NCBI GenBank assembly: GCA_964489425.1
Contig: CAZAYP010000065.1
Location: 1 to 31,172 of the forward strand
Direction of reading: 5' to 3'
Source: CAZAYP01 sp964489425 [NCBI: uncultured Verrucomicrobiota bacterium]
Lineage (GTDB): Bacteria; Verrucomicrobiota; Kiritimatiellia; RZYC01
Length of the DNA stretch: 31,172 bases
The notes below the pieces were generated by a model. It had not been told where the DNA came from. It ran no database searches and saw only the letters and a program-made list of their open reading frames with translations. Position numbers and translations under genes: made by a program. Within the stretch, counting starts at the first letter, position 1; each line of letters begins with the position of its first letter. Positions 17,278 through 24,583 of the stretch are shown in pieces.

Positions 17278-19314
17278 TTATTCTTCCTCCGCCTTCTTCT
17301 CCTTGGCGGCTTCGGCGATGACCTTCTGGGCAATATGGCTGGGCACCAGGTCGTAGCGCGACGGCTCCATCTCGAACGATCCCTGGCCGCCGGTGATGCT
17401 GCGGAACTGGGAGGCGTACTGGAACATTTCCGCCTGGGGCACTTCCGCGATGATCACCTGCATGCCGTCCTCGTTGTCCATGCCCTGGATGCGGCCGCGA
17501 CGATGGTTGAGATCGCCGGTAATATCGCCCATGAACTGTTCCGGGATCGTGACCTTGAGCTTCATGATGGGCTCCAGCAGCACCGGCCGGGACTTGCTCA
17601 TGCCATCGGCGAACGCCCGGCTGGCCGCAATCTTGAAGGCGATTTCCGACGAGTCGACCTCGTGCGATGACCCGTCATAAATCGTGACCTTGCAGTTGAT
17701 CACCGGGTACCCGGCGATGGAGCCGCGCACCAGGCCCTCCTGGAGGCCCTTCTGGATGGCCGGCAGGAAACTGCGCGGAACGGCGGTGCCGACCAGCCCG
17801 TCCTCGAACCATTCGTCGTCATCCGGCTTCCGCGGCCCTACCCGGAGATAGACTTCACCGTATTGCCCGCGGCCGCCGGATTGTTTCTTGTGCTTGTAAT
17901 GGCCTTCGCCCACCGCCTGGACGGTTTCGCGGTAAGCCACCTTCGGGGTGGTCAGCACCACCTCCACATTGCTGCGCTTGCGCAGCCGGCCGACCGCCGT
18001 ATCCAAATGCACGTCGCCCATGCCGGCGAGGATCATCTGGTGGGTTTCGGTGTTGCGTTGCACGGAAAGCGTCGGGTCCTCCTCGCACACGCGCTGGAGC
18101 CCGCTGCCCAGCTTGTCCTCGTCCCCCTGGGTCTTCGGGGACACCGCATAGGCCATGACCGGGTTGGGGAACGTGATCGGCGCGAACTTGGTCGTGCCGC
18201 CAAGCAGGGTCAACGTATCGTTCAACTCCGTGTGCTTGAGCTTGGTCAGGGCAATGATATCGCCCGCATGCGCCTCTGGAATGGTTTCCTGTTTTTTGCC
18301 ACGCACCATGTAGACCGTGGCGATGCGCTCTTTTTGCTGCTTGTTGACATTGAAGACATCGCCGTCGGCCTTGAACGTGCCGCCATAGACGCGGACAAAA
18401 TTCATGTGCCCGACAAAGGGGTCGTTGAGCGTCCGCCAGACAAAGGCGGCCAGCGGCGCGTCCGGCGCGATGCCCACCGGTTGTCCGGCCGCGTCTTTCA
18501 CCGGCCGTTCCAACGGCGACGGGAACAGGCGCCCGATACCGGAGATGAGTTCCGGCAGGCCTACGCCCTGGCGGGCCGCCACGACAAAAACCGGCACCAG
18601 GGTGGCGTTGTTGACCGCCCCGCGCAACCCGTTGGCAATTTCCTCGGGCGCCAAGGTTTCGCCGCCCAGATACTTTTCGAGCAGCGCATCGTTGGTTTCC
18701 GCAGCCGCCTCCACGAGCTTGCCCTTGAGTTCCTCCACCGTATCTTTCACGTCCGCGGGCACGTCCTTGGCCGCCAGCACATCCACCACCGCCTGGCGGT
18801 TGGCCGTGGGAATGGTCACAGGCACGCAGCGCGCGCCCCACATTTTTTGAACCGACGCCAGCACCGCGTCAAAATTCGCATTTTCCTTGTCCAGGCCGGT
18901 GATGACCACGGCGCGGGGAAGCTGGAGGGTTTCGATCCGCCGCCACGACCGGTTGGTTCCGACCTGGATGCCGCTGGTGGCATCCACCGTGATCAGCGCG
19001 GCGTCCGCGACCGCGGTGGCCGCAACGACCTGGCCATAGAAATCGGCGTAACCGGGCGTGTCGACAAAAACCAGGCGCAGCGGCTTGCCGGCGGCGGTCT
19101 TGGCGCTGCCATCAAAGGGCTTGGCCCACATGGTGATCTTGCGCTCTTTTTCCTCGTCGGTCCAATCGGCCATGCTGGTTCCATCGTCCGTGGATCCCAG
19201 CCGGTCATTGATCCCCATCTTGTACAGCAACGCATCGATCAGCGCAGTTTTCCCGCTCCCCGTGTGCCCCACCAAAACGAAATTCCGCACATCCGCCAAG
19301 GCTATATCCTTCAT
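17278..19314 (-). CDS. Elongation factor G-like GTPase (EF-G2 type)
   Basis: A 678-residue translational GTPase with the full five-domain EF-G order. G1 is GHTGSGKTALIDALL rather than the GHIDAGKTT of canonical EF-G, which places it in the EF-G-like/EF-G2 group. The switch region is EEKERKITMW and G3 is VDTPGYADF. G4, normally NKxD, reads ITGLDKEN, so Asn and Lys are replaced while Asp is kept. Domain IV carries GGRGQYGEVYLRVGP and SIAGYPVINCKVTIYDGSSH, and domain V has RRGRIQGMDNEDG and FRSITGGQGSFEME. GGGAGGA precedes the ATG. EF-G2 proteins are a second copy beside true EF-G in many bacteria; whether this genome also has canonical fusA cannot be seen here. Confidence 0.94.
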   Translation of the reverse strand: MKDIALADVRNFVLVGHTGSGKTALIDALLYKMGINDRLGSTDDGTSMADWTDEEKERKITMWAKPFDGSAKTAAGKPLRLVFVDTPGYADFYGQVVAATAVADAALITVDATSGIQVGTNRSWRRIETLQLPRAVVITGLDKENANFDAVLASVQKMWGARCVPVTIPTANRQAVVDVLAAKDVPADVKDTVEELKGKLVEAAAETNDALLEKYLGGETLAPEEIANGLRGAVNNATLVPVFVVAARQGVGLPELISGIGRLFPSPLERPVKDAAGQPVGIAPDAPLAAFVWRTLNDPFVGHMNFVRVYGGTFKADGDVFNVNKQQKERIATVYMVRGKKQETIPEAHAGDIIALTKLKHTELNDTLTLLGGTTKFAPITFPNPVMAYAVSPKTQGDEDKLGSGLQRVCEEDPTLSVQRNTETHQMILAGMGDVHLDTAVGRLRKRSNVEVVLTTPKVAYRETVQAVGEGHYKHKKQSGGRGQYGEVYLRVGPRKPDDDEWFEDGLVGTAVPRSFLPAIQKGLQEGLVRGSIAGYPVINCKVTIYDGSSHEVDSSEIAFKIAASRAFADGMSKSRPVLLEPIMKLKVTIPEQFMGDITGDLNHRRGRIQGMDNEDGMQVIIAEVPQAEMFQYASQFRSITGGQGSFEMEPSRYDLVPSHIAQKVIAEAAKEKKAEEE

Positions 19315-19465
19315 ATCCTCCCTATTCCTCTTGCTCCATTATGTAAGCCCATTGCGTCGGATGGCCCTTGGACAGACCAACCGCTGCCCACCGCCCCATT
19401 CATGGGTGTAGCAATCTACTTGACGGCCGGCGTGAAGGCAAGCGGGAAGCACAGGAAAAAGCGAG

Positions 19466-19492
19466 GGCCGGGCGCAAGGCCGGGCGCAAGGC
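19466..19492. repeat. 12-bp tandem repeat, 2.25 copies
   Basis: GGCCGGGCGCAA occurs twice in direct succession (19466-19477 and 19478-19489) followed by GGC. It is non-coding. Likely slippage or part of the degenerate repeat next to it. Confidence 0.85.
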
Positions 19493-19533
19493 AGTTCCGT
19501 GGGATTGGGGTTCGTCGCTTCGCGGCGCAGCCG

Positions 19534-19745
19534 CTTTGGAATGCGGCGACAACGAGTCCGCGAGGCGGCGCCGCCTTTGCATCCGGGCAAGGCCGCGCGC
19601 GCCCGCGCGTTATGCGGGCATAAACCCGTGGTTCTTTTCATCCACCTCCCGCGGGCGGCGGTTACGCCGTCGCAACGCAGACGTCTTGCCGGCGGGCCCA
19701 AAGCGGTGTCGCATCCGCAGACGGGTTTGCCACCGCACTCCAAAA
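19534..19745. repeat. Degenerate element with imperfect inverted ends
   Basis: The left end CTTTGGAATGCGGCGAC (19534-19550) and the reverse complement of the right end (19729-19745, TTTTGGAGTGCGGTGGC) agree at 13 of 17 positions. The interior has no gene. I recall similar GC-rich elements with CTTTGGAATGCGGCGAC-like ends scattered through PVC-group genomes, so this looks like a dispersed non-autonomous repeat; only a genome search can show copy number. Confidence 0.5.
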
Positions 19746-19793
19746 TGGAGTTGGGCTGGCGTAGTCATAGCCCCTTAGCCGTGAGGAAGCCGG

Positions 19794-20372
19794 TCAATAA
19801 ATCCGCTTCTTCGGGCCGATTCCGGGTTCCGAGTAGGCGGAAGACTCTGGTTGGGGCTGAAGTTCAATCCAGTATCGTTTGAATGTCTTTCCGGTTTCAG
19901 AATCGGTGCCGATATCCTCAAAGCGGCCGCCGTTCGATTCAATGACCTTGATGGATGGAAGGTTTTCGGAATCAACCGTGAGTAGCGCGCGCTTCTCTCC
20001 CATTCTCTTCAACTCAAGCAATGCAAGGCGGAGGGCTTCCGCGGCATAGCCTTTTCCGCGTTGGTCCCGCCGAATGAAGAAACCGATGTGACCACCGTGG
20101 ACGCGGAGTTTCTCATTCAGGTAATGCCGCATTCTGATCATGCCCACGGCAAGACCGCTCGAGTCCAACACCCAGAATATCGTCTGCGGGACAAAACCAG
20201 GGCGGACCTTCGTCGGATCGGGCATTTCGCAACAACGCTGTAGGAACTGCTCAAGCGTTGCTTCTCCGGTGTGGACCAGGGTTCCCATGAATCCGTTTTC
20301 GCCGCTACCCAGGTCGGAAAGCAACGCCTGCAATCCTGGCGGTGGTTGGGGTGATGCTGGCTCAATTCTCAT
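19794..20372 (-). CDS. GNAT-family N-acetyltransferase
   Basis: A 192-residue acetyl-CoA-dependent N-acetyltransferase of the GNAT fold. The acetyl-CoA binding motif A is IRRDQRGKGYAAEAL, preceded by the beta4 strand GGHIGFF and followed by the family-typical end LTVDSENLPSIKVIESNGG RFED. The substrate is not predictable; relatives acetylate ribosomal proteins, small amines or antibiotics. I start at ATG 20372; a GTG at 20396 would overlap the upstream stop as GTGA and add 8 residues. Neither has a good Shine-Dalgarno, so coupling from the upstream membrane-protein gene is plausible. It lies in the gene-poor accessory patch. Confidence 0.88.
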   Translation of the reverse strand: MRIEPASPQPPPGLQALLSDLGSGENGFMGTLVHTGEATLEQFLQRCCEMPDPTKVRPGFVPQTIFWVLDSSGLAVGMIRMRHYLNEKLRVHGGHIGFFIRRDQRGKGYAAEALRLALLELKRMGEKRALLTVDSENLPSIKVIESNGGRFEDIGTDSETGKTFKRYWIELQPQPESSAYSEPGIGPKKRIY

Positions 20373-20392
20373 ATTACGCTGGTGCCCCAACG

Positions 20393-20767
20393 TCACGGCT
20401 GTGGCGCGGGTTTCCCGTCGCCACCAGCCGGTGGTTGGGGACGAGTCTCCCTGAGTTTCTTCATGAGATCTGCAAGTTCTTCTTTCCCGTTCCAGATGTC
20501 GTTCTGATCTCTCAAGACATCGACCTCTTTTGCGCTTTGGATGAGCAAATCGACTACATCGCGACGTGTGTTTTCATCAACCCCATTGATTCGTCTCGCG
20601 ATCTCAACTTGCTTCTGGCGCATACTGACCTGCTGCCGCCAAAGATCCGAGCGAAGATTGCGGAGCGCGGAGTTCTGGAATCCAAACTGCTGCCACAGCC
20701 AGCATAGACACAGCAGCAGGCCGACCGTGATGCACCACGAGATCGCTAGTGCGATGTTCTTTTTCAT
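20393..20767 (-). CDS. Small single-pass membrane protein, unknown
   Basis: A 124-residue protein I do not recognise. Lys-Lys-Asn at the N-terminus is followed by one hydrophobic helix at about residues 5-26 (IALAISWCITVGLLLCLCWL), then a charged, helical, coiled-coil-like region (residues 30-105, rich in Arg, Gln, Glu, Asp and Leu) and a Pro-rich tail. A cytoplasmic N-terminus with the charged part in the periplasm is expected. GGGGA precedes the ATG. A good promoter lies about 50 bases upstream and the GNAT gene follows, so they form a two-gene unit. Confidence 0.65.
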   Translation of the reverse strand: MKKNIALAISWCITVGLLLCLCWLWQQFGFQNSALRNLRSDLWRQQVSMRQKQVEIARRINGVDENTRRDVVDLLIQSAKEVDVLRDQNDIWNGKEELADLMKKLRETRPQPPAGGDGKPAPQP

Positions 20768-20813
20768 CTTTGATCCCCAACAGAGTATTGAGCGTCACGC
20801 ATAGTACGGTGTA

Positions 20814-20842
20814 TTTATGCTTAAATTCAGCAATTGCGTCAA
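20814..20842 (-). promoter_or_regulatory. Promoter of the membrane protein and GNAT pair
   Basis: On the minus strand -35 TTGACG (20842-20837), a 17-base spacer and -10 CATAAA (20819-20814) form a sigma-70-like promoter. Transcription would start near 20807, about 40 bases before the ATG at 20767. The -35 lies in the left arm of the large hairpin. Confidence 0.55.
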
Positions 20843-20886
20843 TAAAAACCCCGAAAACTCAAGATTTACGGGGTTTTGTTGACGCA
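20835..20886. repeat. 17-bp-stem hairpin with GGGGTTTT arm
   Basis: Outer arms TGCGTCAA (20835-20842) and TTGACGCA (20879-20886) and inner arms AAAACCCCG (20845-20853) and CGGGGTTTT (20869-20877) are both perfect and nested, with a 15-base loop. In either direction the inner stem ends in a run of T, so it could act as a bidirectional terminator. Confidence 0.85.
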
Positions 20887-20917
20887 TAGCAAGGTTGGGG
20901 ACCCTGATATGCGTCAA
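20879..20917. repeat. Second hairpin sharing an arm with the first
   Basis: TTGACGCATA (20879-20888) and TATGCGTCAA (20908-20917) are perfect 10-bp inverted arms around a 19-base loop. Its left arm is the right outer arm of the preceding hairpin, so only one of the two can form on a strand at a time. Confidence 0.8.
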
Positions 20918-21182
20918 ACGATCCGGGCTCTGTGGGCAGCCGCTGAACCTCAGACCGGAGGGTGATAGCGGGTTGTTGCGGGCAGCGGGCGCGCCAGCAT
21001 GGTGGTGGGGGGAGCCTTGTCCTCGATATTGGGAAGCAACGGAGTTGCCTTGGGCCCAGTTGCCGGGCAAGGCTTGTGCAGCACAGTGCAACCAGGGCGG
21101 CAAGCTTGACGCAACCCCCGCATGTACAATCGCTTGGCCACCCGGGCGCCCGTCGACAGGCCGTCCGGCACGGACAACAGCA

Positions 21183-21265
21183 TTCAACATGGACAGACAG
21201 GATTTACAGGATGCATCTTCTTCGTTGGAATTCCCGTCCTGTCCATCCCGTGAATCCATGTTGAA
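21183..21265. repeat. 83-bp imperfect palindrome, likely dispersed repeat
   Basis: TTCAACATGGA (21183-21193) and TCCATGTTGAA (21255-21265) are perfect 11-bp inverted ends. The similarity continues inward as imperfect arms with ACAGGATTTACAGGATG on the left and CCTGTCCATCCCGTGAATC on the right. ACAGGAT-type palindromes of this kind are, to my knowledge, common dispersed repeats in PVC-group and related genomes. Confidence 0.7.
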
Positions 21266-21439
21266 ACATCCCTGGATCGCTAACATGACGGGGCTTGGAG
21301 TCCGTTGCGCGATCATCCACAGGGGGATGCGTTTCCCGGTGGTGTTGAAAAAAAATGCAATTTTTTTGAAATACCGCATGCCCCCCCGACGACATAGCCA
21401 TGAAGGTGGGGATCGGGTTTTTCGACAAGGAGGGGGGCG

Positions 21440-22549
21440 GTGGCTAACATTTTTTTCGTCAGGGTTGCTGGAGCCTGCCTGCTCGGCTTGGAACTGATGC
21501 GGACTGCGGCAACCGCAGGCTGCCAATGGAATGTTCAGGTCCTGGACGCCACAGGGGTGGCCGCCGGCAATCATGCGCTGGCCATTGCCCCGGATGGCCA
21601 GCCGGCCGTTTGCTACGTTGCCAAGGACCCGCAAACCGGAAGAAGCGCCTTGAAATATGCTTGGTTCGATGGCGACGCATGGCTTAGCAGCCCGGTTCAT
21701 GAACAACGGAAATCCTCGCCCCGCCCGATCGGCCTGGGATCCTCGCTGGCGTTTTCGCGCCGGGGCCAACCTGCCGTCAGTTACTCCCGCCGGACGGCGA
21801 CCGGCGGCGACCTGTGGTACGCGGAATTCGATGGGCAGCAATGGCAGAAACAACCCGTGGACGCTGCGGCGCACGTGGCCGATGACACGGTCCTGAAGTT
21901 CACTCCGGACGGGCGGCCAGCCATCGCCTACACGGAACCCGGCTGCGGGGCCGTCAAGTATGCCGAGCAACTGGGCGCGACATGGCAGGTGGCCACCGTG
22001 GCCGCCCACTGCGCAGCCGATTACATATCGCTGGCCTTCACCCGCGACGGCCGCCCAGCCATCAGCTATTTCAACAGTTTGAACAGCGATCTGAAATATG
22101 CCGAGCGTACGGATGCGGGGTGGTTGGATATCTCGGTGCATGCCACGGGATGGGGCCGCTATACGTCCCTGACATTCTCCCCTGACGGGCAGCCTGCCAT
22201 AGCCTACTGGGACGACGCCAACGCTGCCCTGAAATTCGTCGAGCGCAACGCCAACGGGGCCTGGCTGATCTTCACCATTGCCAGCGTGGTATCTTCCGCC
22301 GGTTCGATTTCATTGGCCTTTCCGCCCGGCGAAAACGCTCATCCCGCCATCAGCTACTATGATTTCGCCAATCGGACGCTGCAGTATGCCATCCGGAAAA
22401 ACAACCTGTGGACCATCACCCCGGTTGAGACCGCGGTTCCCTTCATCGTTGCCAACTCCCTGGCCTTCAAGGCGGATGGTTTCCCGGCCATCTGCTATTA
22501 CGATCAATTCCATGGCCACTTGAAATACGCCCAATACGACTGCCAATGA
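21440..22549 (+). CDS. Secreted seven-repeat beta-propeller-like protein
   Basis: A 369-residue exported protein. The start is GTG, supported by AAGGAGG just upstream with about 10 bases to the GTG. Residues 1-27 are a signal peptide; Cys28 after TAG gives a weak lipobox-like end. Seven repeats of about 48 residues follow, each with the pattern SLAFxPDGxPAIxYYDxxN then LKYAxRxxxxW; the PDG-like turns are at about 51, 107, 156, 202, 248, 297 and 345. The last repeat lacks its final Trp strand, and the N-terminal CQWNVQVLDA looks like that missing strand, which suggests a closed seven-bladed propeller with velcro closure. The function is unknown; surface binding is likely. The A/T-tract region lies upstream and aspS follows after 144 bases, in which TATAGT at 22640 may be the aspS -10. 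Confidence 0.85.
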   Translation: MANIFFVRVAGACLLGLELMRTAATAGCQWNVQVLDATGVAAGNHALAIAPDGQPAVCYVAKDPQTGRSALKYAWFDGDAWLSSPVHEQRKSSPRPIGLGSSLAFSRRGQPAVSYSRRTATGGDLWYAEFDGQQWQKQPVDAAAHVADDTVLKFTPDGRPAIAYTEPGCGAVKYAEQLGATWQVATVAAHCAADYISLAFTRDGRPAISYFNSLNSDLKYAERTDAGWLDISVHATGWGRYTSLTFSPDGQPAIAYWDDANAALKFVERNANGAWLIFTIASVVSSAGSISLAFPPGENAHPAISYYDFANRTLQYAIRKNNLWTITPVETAVPFIVANSLAFKADGFPAICYYDQFHGHLKYAQYDCQ

Positions 22550-22693
22550 TGGGGCGTGCCGGATGGACGCTGGTGATGGACCGGGAAGCCCATCTGCCGA
22601 GTCCGGCCGATAGCAAAAGCTTGCCTCGGACACCCCGACTATAGTACAAGGCGGCCTTTACGAAGAGGCAATGCCAACAAGGCAGGATACACC

Positions 22694-24493
22694 ATGATGA
22701 CTACAAGCATGCGCTCGCATACATGCGGCGCACTGACAAAAACAGATGTCGGCAGGCAGGTTACGCTGTGCGGTTGGGTGGACACGGTTCGCGACCACGG
22801 CGGAGTTATTTTCATTGATTTGCGCGACCGCCACGGGCTGGCGCAGGTCATATTTGACCCGCGCGACAATCAGGCCGCATGGGACGAAGCGCAGCACGTG
22901 CGACCGGAATCCGTGATCCGCGTCCAAGGGGTAGTCGAGGCCCGGCCGGCAGACATGGTGAACCCCAACCTGCCCACGGGCGAGATCGAGGTGCGGAGCA
23001 CCGCGATCAGCGTGCTGAACAAGAGCCCCACCCCGCCCTTCCCCATGGATGACGAGAAAGCCGCCAAGGTTTCCGAAGAACTGCGGCTGACCTACCGGTA
23101 CCTGGACCTGCGCCGGCCCGCCATGCAACGCAACCTGCGCCTGCGCCATGCCATTGCCCATGCCGCCCGCCAGTACTTTGACCAGCAGGGCTTCCTCGAA
23201 ATCGAAACCCCCATTCTCACGCGCAGCACGCCCGAAGGCGCGCGGGACTTCATCGTGCCCAGCCGCCTGTCGCCGGGCCTGTTCTACGCCTTGCCCCAGG
23301 CGCCCCAGCAATACAAGCAGTTGCTGATGGTGGCAGGCATGGACCGGTATTTCCAGGTGGCCCGCTGTTTTCGCGACGAAGATCTGCGCGCCGACCGCCA
23401 GCCGGAATTCACCCAGCTTGACCTGGAAATGAGTTTCATCACCGCGGAAGACATTTACGGGCTGATCGACGGCCTGCTGCAGGTCGTCATGCGCGCGGCC
23501 GGCCATGGCGAGATCGCCATCCCGCTGCCGCGCATGACCTACGCCGACGCCATGAACCGATACGGCAGCGACAAGCCGGACCTGCGATTCGGCATGGAAC
23601 TGGTCGATATCGGCGACCTGTTCAGCCAGACCCAGTTCAAGGTGTTTGGCAAGGTGCTCGCCGTGGGCGGCGTGGTCAAGGCCATCAACGCCAAGGGGCT
23701 GGCCAACGCGCCCATCCGCGTGGTCGAAGAAGAATGGACCGGGCTCGCCAAAGAAGGCGGCCTGGGGGGCTTGGCATACATCCGCGTCCAGGAAGACGGC
23801 ACATGGAAGTCGCCCATCGTCAAGTTCTTCTCGGACGCCGAAAAAGCCGGATTGCAAGCGCGCCTGGGGATCCAGGCCGGCGACTTGATCCTGTTTGGCG
23901 CAGACACGGCCGCCAAGGTGAACCCCGTTCTGGGCCGGTTGCGGCTGCTGGCGGGTGCACTGGCCAACGCCATTCCCCAGGGCGTTTTCAAATTCACGTG
24001 GGTCACCGACTTCCCGCTATTCGAGATGAGCGAGGAAGGCCACCCGCAGTCCATGCACCACCCGTTTACCGCGCCCCACCCGGAGGATATCGGGCTGCTG
24101 GGAACCGCTCCTCTCAAGGTCCGGGCGCAAGCCTATGACATCGTGCTCAACGGCACTGAACTGGGCGGCGGCAGCATTCGAATCCACGATGCTGAACTCC
24201 AGGAAAAGGTTTTCCGCACCTTGCAGATCCAGCCAGAGGCGATCCAGGAAAAGTTTGGCCACCTGCTCAAAGGCTTGGCGTTCGGCGCCCCACCCCATGG
24301 CGGCCTGGCCATCGGACTTGATCGGCTGATGATGCTCATGGTGGGCGGGGACTCCATCCGCGATGTTATCGCCTTCCCCAAAACCCAGAAGGGCGTGGAC
24401 CTGATGATGAACGCGCCGTCGGCCGTGGATGCGCGCCAGTTGCGCGATGTGCACCTGAACGTGGTGGCCGCGCAACCCGGTGCGGCGGGTTAA
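22694..24493 (+). CDS. aspS: Aspartyl-tRNA synthetase, bacterial type
   Basis: Charges tRNA-Asp, and perhaps tRNA-Asn, with aspartate. The 599-residue enzyme has the N-terminal OB anticodon domain, class II motif 2 (FRDEDLRADRQPEFTQLDLE), the bacterial GAD insertion between residues about 285 and 420, and motif 3 (GLAIGLDRLMMLM), ending SIRDVIAFPKTQKG. The residue matching E. coli Leu30 is His35 (VRDHGGVIF), the state known for non-discriminating AspRS that also make Asp-tRNA-Asn; this would require a GatCAB amidotransferase elsewhere. AGGA lies 6 bases before the ATG at 22694; an internal ATG at 22709 is the start in homologues by length but has no such site. Confidence 0.97.
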   Translation: MMTTSMRSHTCGALTKTDVGRQVTLCGWVDTVRDHGGVIFIDLRDRHGLAQVIFDPRDNQAAWDEAQHVRPESVIRVQGVVEARPADMVNPNLPTGEIEVRSTAISVLNKSPTPPFPMDDEKAAKVSEELRLTYRYLDLRRPAMQRNLRLRHAIAHAARQYFDQQGFLEIETPILTRSTPEGARDFIVPSRLSPGLFYALPQAPQQYKQLLMVAGMDRYFQVARCFRDEDLRADRQPEFTQLDLEMSFITAEDIYGLIDGLLQVVMRAAGHGEIAIPLPRMTYADAMNRYGSDKPDLRFGMELVDIGDLFSQTQFKVFGKVLAVGGVVKAINAKGLANAPIRVVEEEWTGLAKEGGLGGLAYIRVQEDGTWKSPIVKFFSDAEKAGLQARLGIQAGDLILFGADTAAKVNPVLGRLRLLAGALANAIPQGVFKFTWVTDFPLFEMSEEGHPQSMHHPFTAPHPEDIGLLGTAPLKVRAQAYDIVLNGTELGGGSIRIHDAELQEKVFRTLQIQPEAIQEKFGHLLKGLAFGAPPHGGLAIGLDRLMMLMVGGDSIRDVIAFPKTQKGVDLMMNAPSAVDARQLRDVHLNVVAAQPGAAG

Positions 24494-24583
24494 TTTGTTT
24501 CTGATGGCAGGCGACGGCAACAGGGTCGGTGCGTTTTCACGCGGACCATGTAGAGCGCCTCAAACGAAGATCAGGAGAATGCC

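Larger units (their letters stand above)
19315..19793. other. Gene-poor stretch with degenerate repeats
   Basis: I find no credible gene in these 479 bases; several frames are open only because of GC content. It holds the upstream region of the EF-G-like gene (a CATAAT -10 candidate on the minus strand at 19338-19343 without a good -35), a 12-bp tandem repeat, a 14-bp perfect palindrome AGGCGGCGCCGCCT at 19563-19576, and an inverted-repeat-bounded element described separately. Confidence 0.6.
20768..21439. other. Gene-poor divergent intergenic region with hairpins and repeats
   Basis: In these 672 bases no gene is credible. It carries a minus-strand promoter, two large hairpins sharing an arm (20835-20917), four copies of the octamer TTGACGCA in both orientations, an 83-bp imperfect palindrome (21183-21265), and an A-tract/T-tract block at 21348-21367 that is probably curved DNA upstream of the beta-propeller gene. 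Confidence 0.7.

Noticed and set aside
17863-19623. 586-residue plus-strand frame across the EF-G-like gene
   Set aside because: Shadow frame, His/Arg/Gly-rich, extends into the non-coding repeat patch, no domain.
19794-20917. Integron cassette with GNAT and small membrane protein
   Set aside because: Small genes plus hairpins are suggestive, but no RYYYAAC/GTTRRRY attC core pair was found and no integrase is present.
21100-21125. Promoter TTGACG...TACAAT upstream of the propeller gene
   Set aside because: The spacer is only 13 bases and it lies over 300 bases from the gene.
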